Source: Mesorhizobium sp. RMAD-H1 (lineage in GTDB: Bacteria; Pseudomonadota; Alphaproteobacteria; Rhizobiales; Rhizobiaceae). Taken from it: a DNA stretch of 64,000 nt. This document shows, one piece after another, positions 36,569-45,719 of this stretch. Below the pieces are notes generated by a model, which was given only the letters and a program-made list of their open reading frames with translations, was not told the origin of the DNA and searched no databases. The translations under genes were made by a program, and so were the position numbers. The first letter of the stretch is position 1; each line of letters opens with the position of its first letter. The DNA is taken from assembly GCF_014191375.1 (NCBI RefSeq), contig NZ_JACHWN010000005.1, positions 248,001 through 312,000 of the forward strand. Direction: 5' to 3'.

Positions 36569-37561
36569 TCAGATGGATTCCGCTCCACGGTTGTCCATCT
36601 CCTTCAATTGGGTGATGACCGTCAGACGCGTGGTTATCATGGTCAGCACGCTGACGAGCAGGATGATGACCGCCACGCCGAGATAGCCGTCCCTGCCGAT
36701 GGCGAAATTGCCGAAGAGCGCCGTCGCCTGATCGGCCTCGGGTGTCGCAAGGTTGCGCGACGACCACCAGGAAATCAGCAAAAACACCAGGACGGCGGCT
36801 CCGCCGCCGCACAGCGCTCCCTTGAACGCGGTGCGGAAGAAATGGCGCTCGAATTCGCGCGCGACAAATTTCGCCTCGGCGCCGATGAAATGCAGCACCT
36901 CGATGATGTGGTCATTGCCGGCCATGGCGCCGCGCGTGGCGAAGATGACGGTCAGCACCGTCGCGGCGATGACGAGCGTGAGCACGCTCATGCCGATGAG
37001 CACGGTGGTGCGGGCCATAGCCACGAGACGATCGACCCAGGTGCGGTGGTCGTCGAAGCTCGCGCCCGGCACATTGCGGATGAGCTCGGCGCGCAGATTG
37101 GGGAAATCGGGCGGTGATTCCTCGTCGATCGAGACGACGACCAGCCGCGGCACGGGCAATTCATCGATGTCCAGCCCGCTGCCCAGCCACGGTTCCAGCA
37201 GGCGCGCGGTAGCGGCGCGGTCGATGATGCGGGTCGAGGTGACGCCGGCGAACCCTTGAGCGATCTTGCTCGCCTGGGCGAGAAGCGCCTCCATGTCCTG
37301 GCCCTCCACGGGCTTGACCTGGATCGTCGCCTCCTTGGAAATCTGGCTCTGCCAGGCGGCAGCTGAATCGCGCACGAGGCTGACGCCGCCGAGCGTCAGG
37401 CAGGCGAGGAAGGTCATGATCGCGATGACGATGATGAGCGCGGTGCCGGCGACATTTCCCTGCGGGACGATGGGCGACTGGCTCGGCCCCCTGCGCCATC
37501 CTTCGATCAGCCGGAACGCGGCATCACGGACGAGATCAAGGCGCTGCAAGACCTCATTCAT
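36569..37561 (-). CDS. ftsX: Cell division ABC-transporter permease FtsX
   Basis: 330-residue FtsX with a cytosolic N-terminus, TM1 (about 38-60, GTALIIVIAIMTFLACL), a periplasmic domain (about 65-185) and three further TMs in the C-terminal half (for example MARTTVLIGMSVLTLVIAATVLTVIFA). FtsEX couples ATP hydrolysis to activation of septal peptidoglycan hydrolases. Its ATG overlaps the ftsE stop by 8 bp, so translation is coupled. Confidence 0.92.
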   Translation of the reverse strand: MNEVLQRLDLVRDAAFRLIEGWRRGPSQSPIVPQGNVAGTALIIVIAIMTFLACLTLGGVSLVRDSAAAWQSQISKEATIQVKPVEGQDMEALLAQASKIAQGFAGVTSTRIIDRAATARLLEPWLGSGLDIDELPVPRLVVVSIDEESPPDFPNLRAELIRNVPGASFDDHRTWVDRLVAMARTTVLIGMSVLTLVIAATVLTVIFATRGAMAGNDHIIEVLHFIGAEAKFVAREFERHFFRTAFKGALCGGGAAVLVFLLISWWSSRNLATPEADQATALFGNFAIGRDGYLGVAVIILLVSVLTMITTRLTVITQLKEMDNRGAESI

Positions 37562-38264
37562 AGATGTCGAGCCTCCCGTGATCGAGGATCATGCGGCGGG
37601 CATTGACCTGATCCATCAGCGTCAGATCATGGGTGGCGATGATGACGGCGGTTCCCGAGCGGTTCAGCTCGGCGAAAAGGCGCAAAAGACGGCGGGCGAG
37701 CGGGGGATCGACATTGCCCGTCGGCTCGTCGGCAAGCAGCAGCTCGGGCTGGTCGATCAGGGCGCGGGCGATCGCCGCGCGCTGCTTCTCGCCGCCGGAG
37801 AGCACCGGCGGCAGCACGCGCATGCGGTCGCCGAGCCCGACCCATTGCAGGAGCTCCTCCACCTCGTGGCGGTAGGTCGCCTCCTCCTTGCCGCGCACGC
37901 GCAAGGGCAGCGCCACATTCTCATAGGTCGTCATGTGGTCGAGCAGGCGGAAATCCTGGAACACCACGCCGATGCGGCGGCGCAGGAGCGGCAGCTCGTT
38001 GCGGTCGAGCGTGGCAACGTCCTTGCCGAACATGTTGATGAGCCCGCGCGTGGGCTTGAGCGCCATGAAAAGGAGGCGCAGGAGCGATGTCTTGCCGGCG
38101 CCGGAGGGGCCGGTGAGAAACTGGAAGGAGCGCACCGGAATATGAAAGCTGACGTCGCGCAGGACCTCAGGACCCATACCATAGCGCAGCCCGACATTCT
38201 CGAAGCGAATCACGATGCAACAGTCCCGGACTTCATGGGATGGTTCATAAGCCGGAATGACCAT
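37554..38264 (-). CDS. ftsE: Cell division ATP-binding protein FtsE
   Basis: 236-residue ABC ATPase: Walker A LTGPSGAGKTSLLRLL, signature LSGGEKQRAAIARALI, Walker B LLLADEPTGNVD, switch His in ATHDL. Partner of FtsX. Two starts are open: ATG 38264, or GTG 38213, which gives the usual short N-terminus VIRFENVGLRYG. The extra 17 residues of the longer form (MVIPAYEPSHEV...) are not family-like, and a CtrA box ends only 13 bp before the ATG, so GTG 38213 may be the true start. Confidence 0.94.
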   Translation of the reverse strand: MVIPAYEPSHEVRDCCIVIRFENVGLRYGMGPEVLRDVSFHIPVRSFQFLTGPSGAGKTSLLRLLFMALKPTRGLINMFGKDVATLDRNELPLLRRRIGVVFQDFRLLDHMTTYENVALPLRVRGKEEATYRHEVEELLQWVGLGDRMRVLPPVLSGGEKQRAAIARALIDQPELLLADEPTGNVDPPLARRLLRLFAELNRSGTAVIIATHDLTLMDQVNARRMILDHGRLDIYE

Positions 38265-38276
38265 TGAATGCTATGG

Positions 38277-38291
38277 TTAATCACGCGTTAA
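38277..38291 (-). promoter_or_regulatory. CtrA box upstream of ftsE
   Basis: Read toward ftsE: TTAACGCGTGATTAAC, an exact TTAA-N7-TTAAC match. It ends 13 bp before the possible ATG and 64 bp before the possible GTG start of ftsE. It could also affect the divergent membrane-protein gene. Confidence 0.65.
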
Positions 38292-38504
38292 GATCCCTTG
38301 CTTGGCCTTGGAAAAATACCGGGAGGAAAGCCTTAACCATTTTCATTCAGTCTTCGACGGCTGCCCGGCGCATCGGCCTGAAACCGGAGCGGTTCCGGAA
38401 AGTGGAGATAGCGCAGGTCCCGATATCTTACAGCGCCCTTCGCGCATCCCGAAGGAGGCGAGGGCGCTTCCGGCAGAAATTGCGCAGAGGAACGTGACTG
38501 CACG

Positions 38505-39110
38505 ATGGCAGGGATCTCTCGAAGGGAAAGGTTTTGCGATGCCGGAGCCGTACGCTTCAGCATCGACGAGGCGGTAGAGGATGCCGAGTTCGAGAGCATC
38601 GCGCCGCAAGGCAATCGCGCGCGGACGATGCCGCTTCCGGTTCCCGTGCCGTTCAAGCCCGATCAGCTCTCCATCCTCAAGAAGGGAACCGGCAGCGATT
38701 TCGCGCCGGCACGAGCGCGGCTGCCGGGCGCATCCTACTGGTTTCTGGTGCTGCTGGCCGCTTTCGGCGCTTTCTGGATGTCGGGCGGCCATGTCCTGGC
38801 GCGCTACTGGCAGGCGCCAGGTACGGCTGCCGCCGGCATGAAGCTCGGCGATGTCAGCACGCGGGTCGAGGCGCATGGCGGCGGCGATGTGATCTTCGTC
38901 ACGGCGAGGGTCAGCAATGAAGGGTCGCAGCCGGACGTGGTTCCGGAACTCACCGTCACGCTCAGGGAGCGGACGGGGGCCGAACGCGCCTATTATCTGG
39001 GGACAAGGGGGCAATTCATCGCGCCGGGCGCGAGCATCTCCTTTTCCAGCCGCCTGCCTGGGCTTAAGGACAGGGTGGAGGCGGTGAGCGTCAGGTTCTC
39101 GCCGCGTTAG
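38505..39110 (+). CDS. Single-TM membrane protein of unknown function
   Basis: 201-residue protein with one TM segment (about 76-96, YWFLVLLAAFGAFWMSGGHVL) and a periplasmic immunoglobulin-like beta domain (VIFVTARVSNEGSQPDVVPELTVTLRER). The position between ftsE and hpt is where rhizobia often carry an MJ0042 zinc-ribbon membrane protein; no CxxC zinc ribbon is visible here, so it is either a shortened relative or a different gene. The start (38505, or 38622) is uncertain. No function assigned. Confidence 0.7.
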   Translation: MAGISRRERFCDAGAVRFSIDEAVEDAEFESIAPQGNRARTMPLPVPVPFKPDQLSILKKGTGSDFAPARARLPGASYWFLVLLAAFGAFWMSGGHVLARYWQAPGTAAAGMKLGDVSTRVEAHGGGDVIFVTARVSNEGSQPDVVPELTVTLRERTGAERAYYLGTRGQFIAPGASISFSSRLPGLKDRVEAVSVRFSPR

Positions 39111-39196
39111 ACCGGAACCGGACGGCGGATATGCACTTCCGCCTGTTTCAGGTCCGGCGCAAGACATTCAACAAGAATTCAGGCGGAGAACATCCG

Positions 39197-39733
39197 ATGC
39201 CGGAAGTCGGCGGCAAGACCATCGAAACGCTGTTCAGCGCGGAAGAGATTGCCGCGCGCAATCTCGAACTGGCGCGACAGATCGCCGACAGGCATTTCCA
39301 CGACCTTCTGGTGATCTCGATCCTGAAGGGCTCCTTCATCTTTGCGGCCGATCTCATCCGCGCCATGCATGATGTGGGCGTGGAGCCGCATGTGGAGTTC
39401 ATCACCGTCTCGAGCTATGGCGCGGGCACGGAAAGCGGCCAGGTGCGGCTCCTGCGCGACATCGACAGCGACGTCTCCGGGCGCGACGTGCTCCTGATCG
39501 ACGATATTCTCGAATCCGGCAAGACGCTGAAATTCGTGCGCGACCTGATGCTGGAGCGCGGCGCGCGCAGCGTCTCGATTGCCGTGCTGCTCGACAAGTC
39601 GGTACGTCGAATGACCGATATCGAAGCCGATTTCAAGGGGTTCGAATGCCCGGACTATTTCGTCGTGGGCTATGGCATGGACGTCGGCCATGCCTTCCGG
39701 CAATTGCCGTTCGTGGGGTGGGTGAGGGAATAG
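39197..39733 (+). CDS. hpt: Hypoxanthine phosphoribosyltransferase
   Basis: 178-residue purine-salvage enzyme using PRPP to convert hypoxanthine (and guanine) to IMP/GMP. PRPP loop VLLIDDILESGKTLKFV, N-terminal LLVISILKGSFIFAADLIR, and base-specificity segment PDYFVVGYGMD. ATG 39197 is preceded by GGAG; an upstream ATG at 39131 adds a non-homologous tail. Convergent with the TIGR02302 gene. Confidence 0.95.
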   Translation: MPEVGGKTIETLFSAEEIAARNLELARQIADRHFHDLLVISILKGSFIFAADLIRAMHDVGVEPHVEFITVSSYGAGTESGQVRLLRDIDSDVSGRDVLLIDDILESGKTLKFVRDLMLERGARSVSIAVLLDKSVRRMTDIEADFKGFECPDYFVVGYGMDVGHAFRQLPFVGWVRE

Positions 39734-39797
39734 TACCTCCCGTCCTCACTTGCGCTCCGGCAAGGGGAGAACGAAGGGGTGACGAAGCTGATCCCGA

Positions 39798-42446
39798 TCA
39801 GTCGAATTTGAGCAGCCGCTCCAGATAGTCCTTTTCCACCTGCGGGCTCAGCGAATTGCCGAGGCGGCGGCGGATTTCTTCGAGGATCTGCCGGGCGCGC
39901 TGGATATCGATCTCGCCGGGAACCTTGACGCTATCGCCGAAATCGGGGCCGGTCGTGGCGCGCGGGCGGCCTAGCGGGTCGCGGTCGTCAGGCGATTGCT
40001 GGCCGCGGTTCCCGTTGGGGCCGTTTTCGCCCATGGCCTGCTGCATCTGCTGCATCATGTTGCGTGCACCGCGCCGCAGCGCGTCGAGCGCATTGGCCTG
40101 CTCGTCGGTCGCCTCGCCGCCTTGCGCGCGGCCCAGCGCATCGCCGGCACGGCCCATCGATTCTCCGGCTTCGCCCATTTCCTGGCCGGGTTCCATACCC
40201 ATGCCCTTAAGACTGTCCATCAGCTGCTGGAGCTCGGACTGGAGCTGGCCCTGGCCCTGCTGCAGCCTGCGCATGGCTTCGGCCAATTGTTCCTGCGTCA
40301 TCTGGCCGTTCTGTCCCTGTCGGCCTTGTCCCTGCTGGCCTTGTTGGCCCTGCTGCCCCTGTTGACCTTGCTGCCCCTGTTGACCTTGCTGCCCCTCCTG
40401 GCCCTGCTGCCCCTGCATCTGCTGATCGAGGCGGAAGGTCTCGTTCATCATCTCCTGCTGGCGGCGCATGAGATCGCCGAGCTTGTTCATCTGCTGGCGC
40501 ATCTGGCCCTGTTGTCCCTGCTGGCCTTGCTGCCCCTGCTGGTTCTGGCCCATCTGCAGGTTGTTCATCATGTTTTCGAGCTGCGAAAGGAGCTGCTGCG
40601 CCTGGTCGCGCGAGCCCTGCTTCGCCAGGTTCTCGATCTGGTCCATCATGCGGTCGAGATCCCTTTGCGTCAGCATCTGCATATTGGGATCGAGCATCTG
40701 CTGGGCATTCGGATTCTGCTGCTGGCGCTGCGCGAACTCGCGCAGGAAATCCTGCATGGCCTGGCGCAGCTCGGCCATCAGCTTTTCGATCTCCTCGGGG
40801 CTGGCGCCGTTCTGGATTGCCTGCTTCAACGCTTCCTGCGCCTGCCGCAGCCGCTTTTCCGCATCCGAGAGCTGTCCGTCCTCAATGCCGCGCGCCACCT
40901 GCCACATATAGGCGACGACATCGCGAAGCTGATCGTCATTGCGGGCGAGCCTCAGCCTGGAATAGACGCTGCGCAGGGCGAGATAATGCGTCGCGTTCTT
41001 GACCGTGTCCTCCGGGCGCAGCGTGATCGCGCTCAGCATGTCGAGCACGCGGTTGCGCTGGTTGGCATCGAGCGCCAGGATCCGCCGCTGTTCGACCACG
41101 GCGCGGGCCAGCGGATTGGAGAAAGGACGCTCGGGAAGGACGAGGATCTTCGTTTCGCTGCGGCCTTCCTGTCCGGCATCGTCGGCGGCGACCAGCGTCA
41201 GCCGCACTTCCGATCCCGCCCAGGGATGCTCGGTGACGTCCTTCGACGTCGTCGCCTCCTTCGATCCCGCGCCGCGGCGCGGCAGCACGAGCGGCACATC
41301 CGGCGCCTTGAAGAGCGGGTGGGCCCCGGCGGCGGGCGGCTCGGCCTGCACGATCTCGGCACGGCCCTTGGCGGCGCCATAATCATCATCGATGGAATAA
41401 GAGAGTTCGAGCGTGCCGTTCAGCGCCCGGCTCGGCTCCTTGGTGAAGCGGACGAGCGGCGGCTGGTCTGGAATGACGGCAAAGGACCAGTGTGCAAGCG
41501 TCCCGCTGTCGTAGAGGGTGAGTGCCGTCTGGCTTTCCAGCGGAAACTCGAAATTGCGGGCATTCTTCCCCACGGCCGATGGAGCCGCCGGGGCCTTGCC
41601 GTCCGGCTGGGTGGCCGCACCGTTCCCGGTCGGGGAAACATCGCGCTCGGCGCCATCGGCGCCGGTGGCGGTCAGCGTTTCATGGCCGCTTCCGCCGATC
41701 ACCCGCACCGCGACGACACTGCCCTGCGGAACGGTGAAGTCGGTTTCCTCCGTGTTGGCCTGGGTGGTCAGGAAGATTGGCGCGCGGCCGGTATAGCGCG
41801 GCGGCGTCACCCAGGCATCGATGCGCGGGGGAACGCCGCCCGCGGCGTAGCGGATATTGAGCGCGTCGGAAAGCCTGCCGCCCGATGGGCCGCTGGCATA
41901 GGCAAGTGCGGTGACGAAGAGCAGGGCGACGGCGGCGCGCAGGCCCCAGGGATCGCGCTCCGGAATGCGCGGGCGCGGCGTGCCTGCCTGCAGATTCTTC
42001 AACTTTTCGGCCATGCGGCTGCGGTGCTCTTCCCACAGCGCTCTTGCGAACGGATCATGGTTGCCCGAGGCCATCACATCGGCCTGGACGGAAATCGGCT
42101 CATGCACCAGCAGATTGGCCGCTTCCAGCCGGCGATCGACTTCCGATCGCGTCGGGATGCGCAGGCGGGTCGGCAGGTAAAGGGCGACGAGGCCGGCAAG
42201 GGCAAAGACTGCGAGCACGCCGATATGCAGCCAGCCGGGCATGCGCTGGAACAGACCCAGCCAGGCGATGGCGGCAAAGAGGGCAGCGAGGGTGAGAAGC
42301 GGCAGGACGAGCGGCCACAGGCGCTCGAATGTCATCGAGAGGAAGGCGGTGCGACGAACCCGGCGGATGGCGGCAAGCGCCGCCGTTTCGCGGGGCGCCG
42401 TCCCGACGGTTTCCGTTCCGGGCATGTCGTCGCGTCGATCTGCCAT
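39798..42446 (-). CDS. TIGR02302/DUF4175 family membrane protein, Gln/Gly-rich
   Basis: 882-residue protein found in alphaproteobacteria, function unknown. Two TM segments near the N-terminus (about 40-95, LWPLVLPLLTLAALFAAIAWL) and a third near residue 170; a beta-rich middle; then from about residue 600 a helical, Gln/Met-rich region with a Gln-Gln-Gly tract, ending in IDIQRARQILEEIRRRLG. ATG 42446 has GAGG 6 bp upstream; a GTG at 42476 is also in frame. It follows lysA on the same strand and is probably in the argH-lptM-lysA transcript. Confidence 0.85.
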   Translation of the reverse strand: MADRRDDMPGTETVGTAPRETAALAAIRRVRRTAFLSMTFERLWPLVLPLLTLAALFAAIAWLGLFQRMPGWLHIGVLAVFALAGLVALYLPTRLRIPTRSEVDRRLEAANLLVHEPISVQADVMASGNHDPFARALWEEHRSRMAEKLKNLQAGTPRPRIPERDPWGLRAAVALLFVTALAYASGPSGGRLSDALNIRYAAGGVPPRIDAWVTPPRYTGRAPIFLTTQANTEETDFTVPQGSVVAVRVIGGSGHETLTATGADGAERDVSPTGNGAATQPDGKAPAAPSAVGKNARNFEFPLESQTALTLYDSGTLAHWSFAVIPDQPPLVRFTKEPSRALNGTLELSYSIDDDYGAAKGRAEIVQAEPPAAGAHPLFKAPDVPLVLPRRGAGSKEATTSKDVTEHPWAGSEVRLTLVAADDAGQEGRSETKILVLPERPFSNPLARAVVEQRRILALDANQRNRVLDMLSAITLRPEDTVKNATHYLALRSVYSRLRLARNDDQLRDVVAYMWQVARGIEDGQLSDAEKRLRQAQEALKQAIQNGASPEEIEKLMAELRQAMQDFLREFAQRQQQNPNAQQMLDPNMQMLTQRDLDRMMDQIENLAKQGSRDQAQQLLSQLENMMNNLQMGQNQQGQQGQQGQQGQMRQQMNKLGDLMRRQQEMMNETFRLDQQMQGQQGQEGQQGQQGQQGQQGQQGQQGQQGQGRQGQNGQMTQEQLAEAMRRLQQGQGQLQSELQQLMDSLKGMGMEPGQEMGEAGESMGRAGDALGRAQGGEATDEQANALDALRRGARNMMQQMQQAMGENGPNGNRGQQSPDDRDPLGRPRATTGPDFGDSVKVPGEIDIQRARQILEEIRRRLGNSLSPQVEKDYLERLLKFD
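40353..40406. repeat. 18-bp tandem repeat inside the TIGR02302 gene
   Basis: CTGCCCCTGTTGACCTTG occurs twice in exact tandem (40353-40370, 40371-40388), then a third diverged copy (40389-40406). It encodes repeating Gln-Gly-Gln hexapeptides, within a wider Gln-Gln-Gly tract (about 40316-40430). Units are multiples of 3 bp, so slippage keeps the frame. Confidence 0.85.
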
Positions 42447-42582
42447 GCTCGCCTCGTTCAATTCAACCGCGCGCACGCGGCGTTACTATCCTTAGAATAG
42501 CACTCATCATGGCAAAGACGAGACTATGCCATGAAAAAAGCCGTTTCGGCGCCGTTTTTGTTTATATCGGACGTTGCTGCCG

Positions 42583-43848
42583 TCAGAGCCATTCAGGCAC
42601 GGAATCGAGGCCGATCAGCTCGTCATAGCCCGTACGTGGGCGGACGACATGGTAACGGTCGCCATCGACCAGCACTTCCGGCACCAGCAGCCGGGTGTTG
42701 TAGGTGCCGGACTGGACCGCGCCATAGGCTCCCGCCGTCATCACCGCGAGAAGATCGCCCGGCGCCGGATATGGCAGGTCGCGGTCAAGGCCGAGATAAT
42801 CGCCCGTCTCGCAGACCGGGCCGACGATATCGGCGCGGATGCGGCGCTGGCCGTCCTTCGGTGCGATAACCGGGCGGATATCGTGGAATGCGTCATAGAG
42901 CGTCGGGCGGATCAGATCGTTCATCGCCGCGTCGACGACGATGAAATTCTTGGCGTCGCCCTCCTTCACGAAGACGACTTCGCAAACCAGGATACCGGCA
43001 TTGCCGACGATCAGCCGGCCGGGCTCGAAGATCGTCTTCAGGCCGAGCGGGCGGATATGTTTTCGCACGATGGCGGCGTAAGCGTCGGGCAGGGGCGGCG
43101 GGTTGTTGTCGGTGCGATAAGGAATTCCCAGGCCGCCGCCCAGATCGATATGCTCGATCGCGTGCCCGTCCGCCTTCAATTGCGCGACCAGTTCGGCAAG
43201 CAGTGCGAATGCATCGTCGAAGGGCTGCAATTCCGTTATCTGGCTGCCGATATGCATGTCGATGCCGGTGACATGCAGGCCCGGCAGGCTTGCCGCCCTG
43301 GCGTAGACGGCGCGCGCCTTCTGATAGGGGATGCCGAACTTGTTCTCGGCCTTGCCGGTAGAAATCTTGGCGTGGGTGCGCGCGTCCACATCCGGGTTGA
43401 TGCGCAGAGAAACCGGCGCGGTCCTGCCGGCCGCCACGGCGCGGGCGGAGAGGAGCTCCAGTTCCGGCTCGGATTCGACGTTGAAGCAGCGTATGCCGGC
43501 GGCGAGCGCGAAATCCATCTCGCCTGCCTTCTTGCCGACGCCGGAGAAGACGATCTTGTCCGCCGGGATGCCGGCTGCGAGCGCGCGGCGCAATTCGCCT
43601 TCAGAGACCACATCGGCGCCGGAACCGAGCTTTGCCAGCGTCTTCAGAACGGCCTGGTTGGAATTGGCCTTCAGCGCATAGCAGACCAGCGCGTCCATAT
43701 CGGCGAAGGCTTCCGAAAAGACGCGGAAATGGCGCGCCAGCGTGGCTGTGGAATAGCAATAGAACGGTGTGCCGACCGCGCGCGCGATATCGGCGACGCT
43801 GACATTCTCGGCGTGCAGGACGCCGTTCCGATAATCGAAATGGTTCAA
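42583..43848 (-). CDS. lysA: Diaminopimelate decarboxylase
   Basis: 421-residue fold-type III PLP enzyme, last step of lysine synthesis (meso-DAP to lysine). PLP lysine in CYALKANSNQAVL, HIGSQITEL, GGGLGIPY and the C-terminal GPVCETGDYLG carrying the catalytic Cys. The start that matches the family N-terminus (NHFDYRNGVLHAEN) is a TTG codon at 43848; there is no in-frame ATG nearby. Directly downstream of lptM. Confidence 0.96.
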   Translation of the reverse strand: MNHFDYRNGVLHAENVSVADIARAVGTPFYCYSTATLARHFRVFSEAFADMDALVCYALKANSNQAVLKTLAKLGSGADVVSEGELRRALAAGIPADKIVFSGVGKKAGEMDFALAAGIRCFNVESEPELELLSARAVAAGRTAPVSLRINPDVDARTHAKISTGKAENKFGIPYQKARAVYARAASLPGLHVTGIDMHIGSQITELQPFDDAFALLAELVAQLKADGHAIEHIDLGGGLGIPYRTDNNPPPLPDAYAAIVRKHIRPLGLKTIFEPGRLIVGNAGILVCEVVFVKEGDAKNFIVVDAAMNDLIRPTLYDAFHDIRPVIAPKDGQRRIRADIVGPVCETGDYLGLDRDLPYPAPGDLLAVMTAGAYGAVQSGTYNTRLLVPEVLVDGDRYHVVRPRTGYDELIGLDSVPEWL

Positions 43849-43888
43849 GGTCTTGGTGCTCTTATGGCGCAGCCGGTCGGCGGCGCGG

Positions 43889-44074
43889 CTACTGGATCAG
43901 CTTGTCGAGAATGAAAGGCTTGTCCTCGACCGGTTTCGGCTGGGTCCGGCCGTTTTCGTCGGTGACGACGGATGCGGGCGGCGGCTCGAGATCACCGCGC
44001 CGGCCGCAGGCCGAAAGTGCGCTGCCGAGGACAGCGGCCAGGAGAAGGGTCGAGATGAAGGAACGGCTGGTCAT
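43889..44074 (-). CDS. lptM: Small lipoprotein LptM (YifL-like)
   Basis: 61-residue lipoprotein: signal peptide with lipobox LSAC, then the short mature sequence CGRRGDLEPPPAS, matching the CGxxGxL start of LptM/YifL, which assists maturation of the LptD-LptE outer-membrane translocon. Position immediately upstream of lysA is conserved in many proteobacteria, including E. coli yifL-dapF-type contexts. Stop is 41 bp from the lysA start. Confidence 0.88.
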   Translation of the reverse strand: MTSRSFISTLLLAAVLGSALSACGRRGDLEPPPASVVTDENGRTQPKPVEDKPFILDKLIQ

Positions 44075-44094
44075 GCGGTTGGTCCTGAACCCGA

Positions 44095-44236
44095 GGGTGC
44101 GTTGATATTCAGGTGAGGGCGTGCTGCAAATGGTGCTTTTCGGCGCTTCCGGTGCTCATGTACTGAAAGTACACTCCGCTCCGGTTCTCGAAAACCGCCA
44201 TTTTCGCCTCACCCCCACCAGAATCTCAGCGCACCC
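44095..44236. repeat. 142-bp imperfect palindrome (RIME-like intergenic element)
   Basis: The two halves are near reverse complements around a centre at TGTACTGAAAGTACA (44159-44173). Outer arms GGGTGCG (44095-44101) and CGCACCC (44230-44236) match, then ...ATTC-GGTG-GGG..., AAATGG-G-TTTTCG and CCGG-GC segments follow in order in both arms. It fills the gap between argH and lptM. Size and symmetry resemble dispersed rhizobial palindromic elements. Only one copy was seen in this window. Confidence 0.75.
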
Positions 44237-44280
44237 TAACGAAAGAGCGTGCGCATTGCACCCCGCTTCTCCCGACATTT

Positions 44281-45681
44281 TCACGTCTTGGCGATGCGCT
44301 TCTTCCAATACCGGATCTGGCGGCGCACCTGCTCGGGCGCGGTGCCCCCATAGGATTTGCGGCTGCGCACCGATTTGTCCACTGTGAGAAAGCCGAAAAC
44401 AGCCTCGGTGATGCCGGGATGGATCGATTGCAACTCTTCGAGCGAGAGCTTGGCGAGATCGCATTTCCTGCTTTCCGCAAGCGCCACGGCGCGCCCCGTG
44501 ACATGATGCGCCTCGCGGAACGGCATGCCGAGCTCCCGCACAAGCCAGTCGGCGAGATCGGTGGCGGTGGAATAGCCCGAGCCGGCGGCCTTTTTCATCG
44601 CGGCCGTATTGACGGTCAGGTCGCTGACCATGCCGGCCATGGCGGCGAGGGCCAGTTCCAGGGTTTCGGCGGCGTCGAAGACGGCTTCCTTGTCCTCCTG
44701 CATGTCCTTGGAATAGGAGAGCGGCAGGCCTTTCATGACGGTGAGCAGGCCGACGAGCGAGCCGGTGATGCGACCGGTCTTGGCGCGGACGAGTTCCGCC
44801 GCATCCGGGTTCTTCTTCTGCGGCATGATCGAGGAGCCGGTGGAGAAGGCGTCGGAAAGCCGGATGAAGTTGAACTGTGGCGTCGACCAGATGACGATCT
44901 CCTCGGCAAGGCGCGAGAGATGCGTGGCGCAGATGGCGGCGATGGAGAGGAATTCCAGCGCGAAATCGCGGTCGGAGACGCTGTCGAGCGAGTTGCGCGT
45001 CGGCTCGCGGAAGCCCAGCTCCTTGGCTGTCATATGCCGGTCGATGGGGAAGCCGGTGCCGGCAAGGGCGGCGGCGCCGAGGGGCGATTCGTCGAGGCGC
45101 TCGATGGCGTCGCGGACACGGGAGAGGTCGCGCCCGAACATTTCGACATAAGCCATGCAATGATGGCCGAAGGTGACGGGCTGCGCCGTCTGGAGATGGG
45201 TAAAGCCGGGCATGACGGTCGCCGCATGCTCCTCGGCGCGCTCGAGAAAGGCCTCGATCAGCTTTTTCAGGGCCGTGGCCGTCTTGTTCAGCTCGTCCTT
45301 GACCCAAAGGCGGAAATCCAGCGCCACCTGGTCGTTGCGCGAGCGGGCGGTGTGCAGCCGTCCGGCGGCCGGGCCGATCAGCTCGGCCAGCCGCGCCTCG
45401 ATGTTCATGTGGATGTCTTCGAGCTTGCGCGAGAAGGTGAATTTGCCGCTCTCGATCTCTGACAATATCGTGTTCAGGCCCGCGATTATCTTGTCGCGGT
45501 CCTCCGCCGCAATTATGCCGGTCTTGGCAAGCATGGCGACATGGGCGAGCGATCCCCGGATGTCCTGGGCGTAAAGCTTCTGGTCGAAGCCGATCGAGGC
45601 GTTGATCTCTTCCATGATCGCGTCGGGACCGGAGGCGAAACGCCCGCCCCACATTTCATTGCTGGACTTTTGTTCGGTCAT
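44281..45681 (-). CDS. argH: Argininosuccinate lyase
   Basis: 466-residue member of the fumarase/aspartase superfamily, splitting argininosuccinate into arginine and fumarate. Signature [34 protein letters not shown] (catalytic His/Thr), [11 protein letters not shown] at the N-terminus. Divergent from tlpA. Head of the minus-strand argH-lptM-lysA-TIGR02302 series, though the palindrome at 44095-44236 lies between argH and lptM. Confidence 0.97.
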   Translation of the reverse strand: MTEQKSSNEMWGGRFASGPDAIMEEINASIGFDQKLYAQDIRGSLAHVAMLAKTGIIAAEDRDKIIAGLNTILSEIESGKFTFSRKLEDIHMNIEARLAELIGPAAGRLHTARSRNDQVALDFRLWVKDELNKTATALKKLIEAFLERAEEHAATVMPGFTHLQTAQPVTFGHHCMAYVEMFGRDLSRVRDAIERLDESPLGAAALAGTGFPIDRHMTAKELGFREPTRNSLDSVSDRDFALEFLSIAAICATHLSRLAEEIVIWSTPQFNFIRLSDAFSTGSSIMPQKKNPDAAELVRAKTGRITGSLVGLLTVMKGLPLSYSKDMQEDKEAVFDAAETLELALAAMAGMVSDLTVNTAAMKKAAGSGYSTATDLADWLVRELGMPFREAHHVTGRAVALAESRKCDLAKLSLEELQSIHPGITEAVFGFLTVDKSVRSRKSYGGTAPEQVRRQIRYWKKRIAKT

Positions 45682-45719
45682 GGTCGAATGCCTTGAAAAG
45701 AAACACGGGAAGAACGGAT

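Noticed and set aside
38265-38504. Missing zinc-ribbon start of the protein at 38505 in another frame
   Set aside because: Translated all plus frames upstream; no CxxC pairs were found, so there is no sign of a frameshifted N-terminus.
40316-40430. CRISPR-like or mobile repeat
   Set aside because: Units lie inside a coding frame with no spacers; explained by a Gln-Gln-Gly protein tract.
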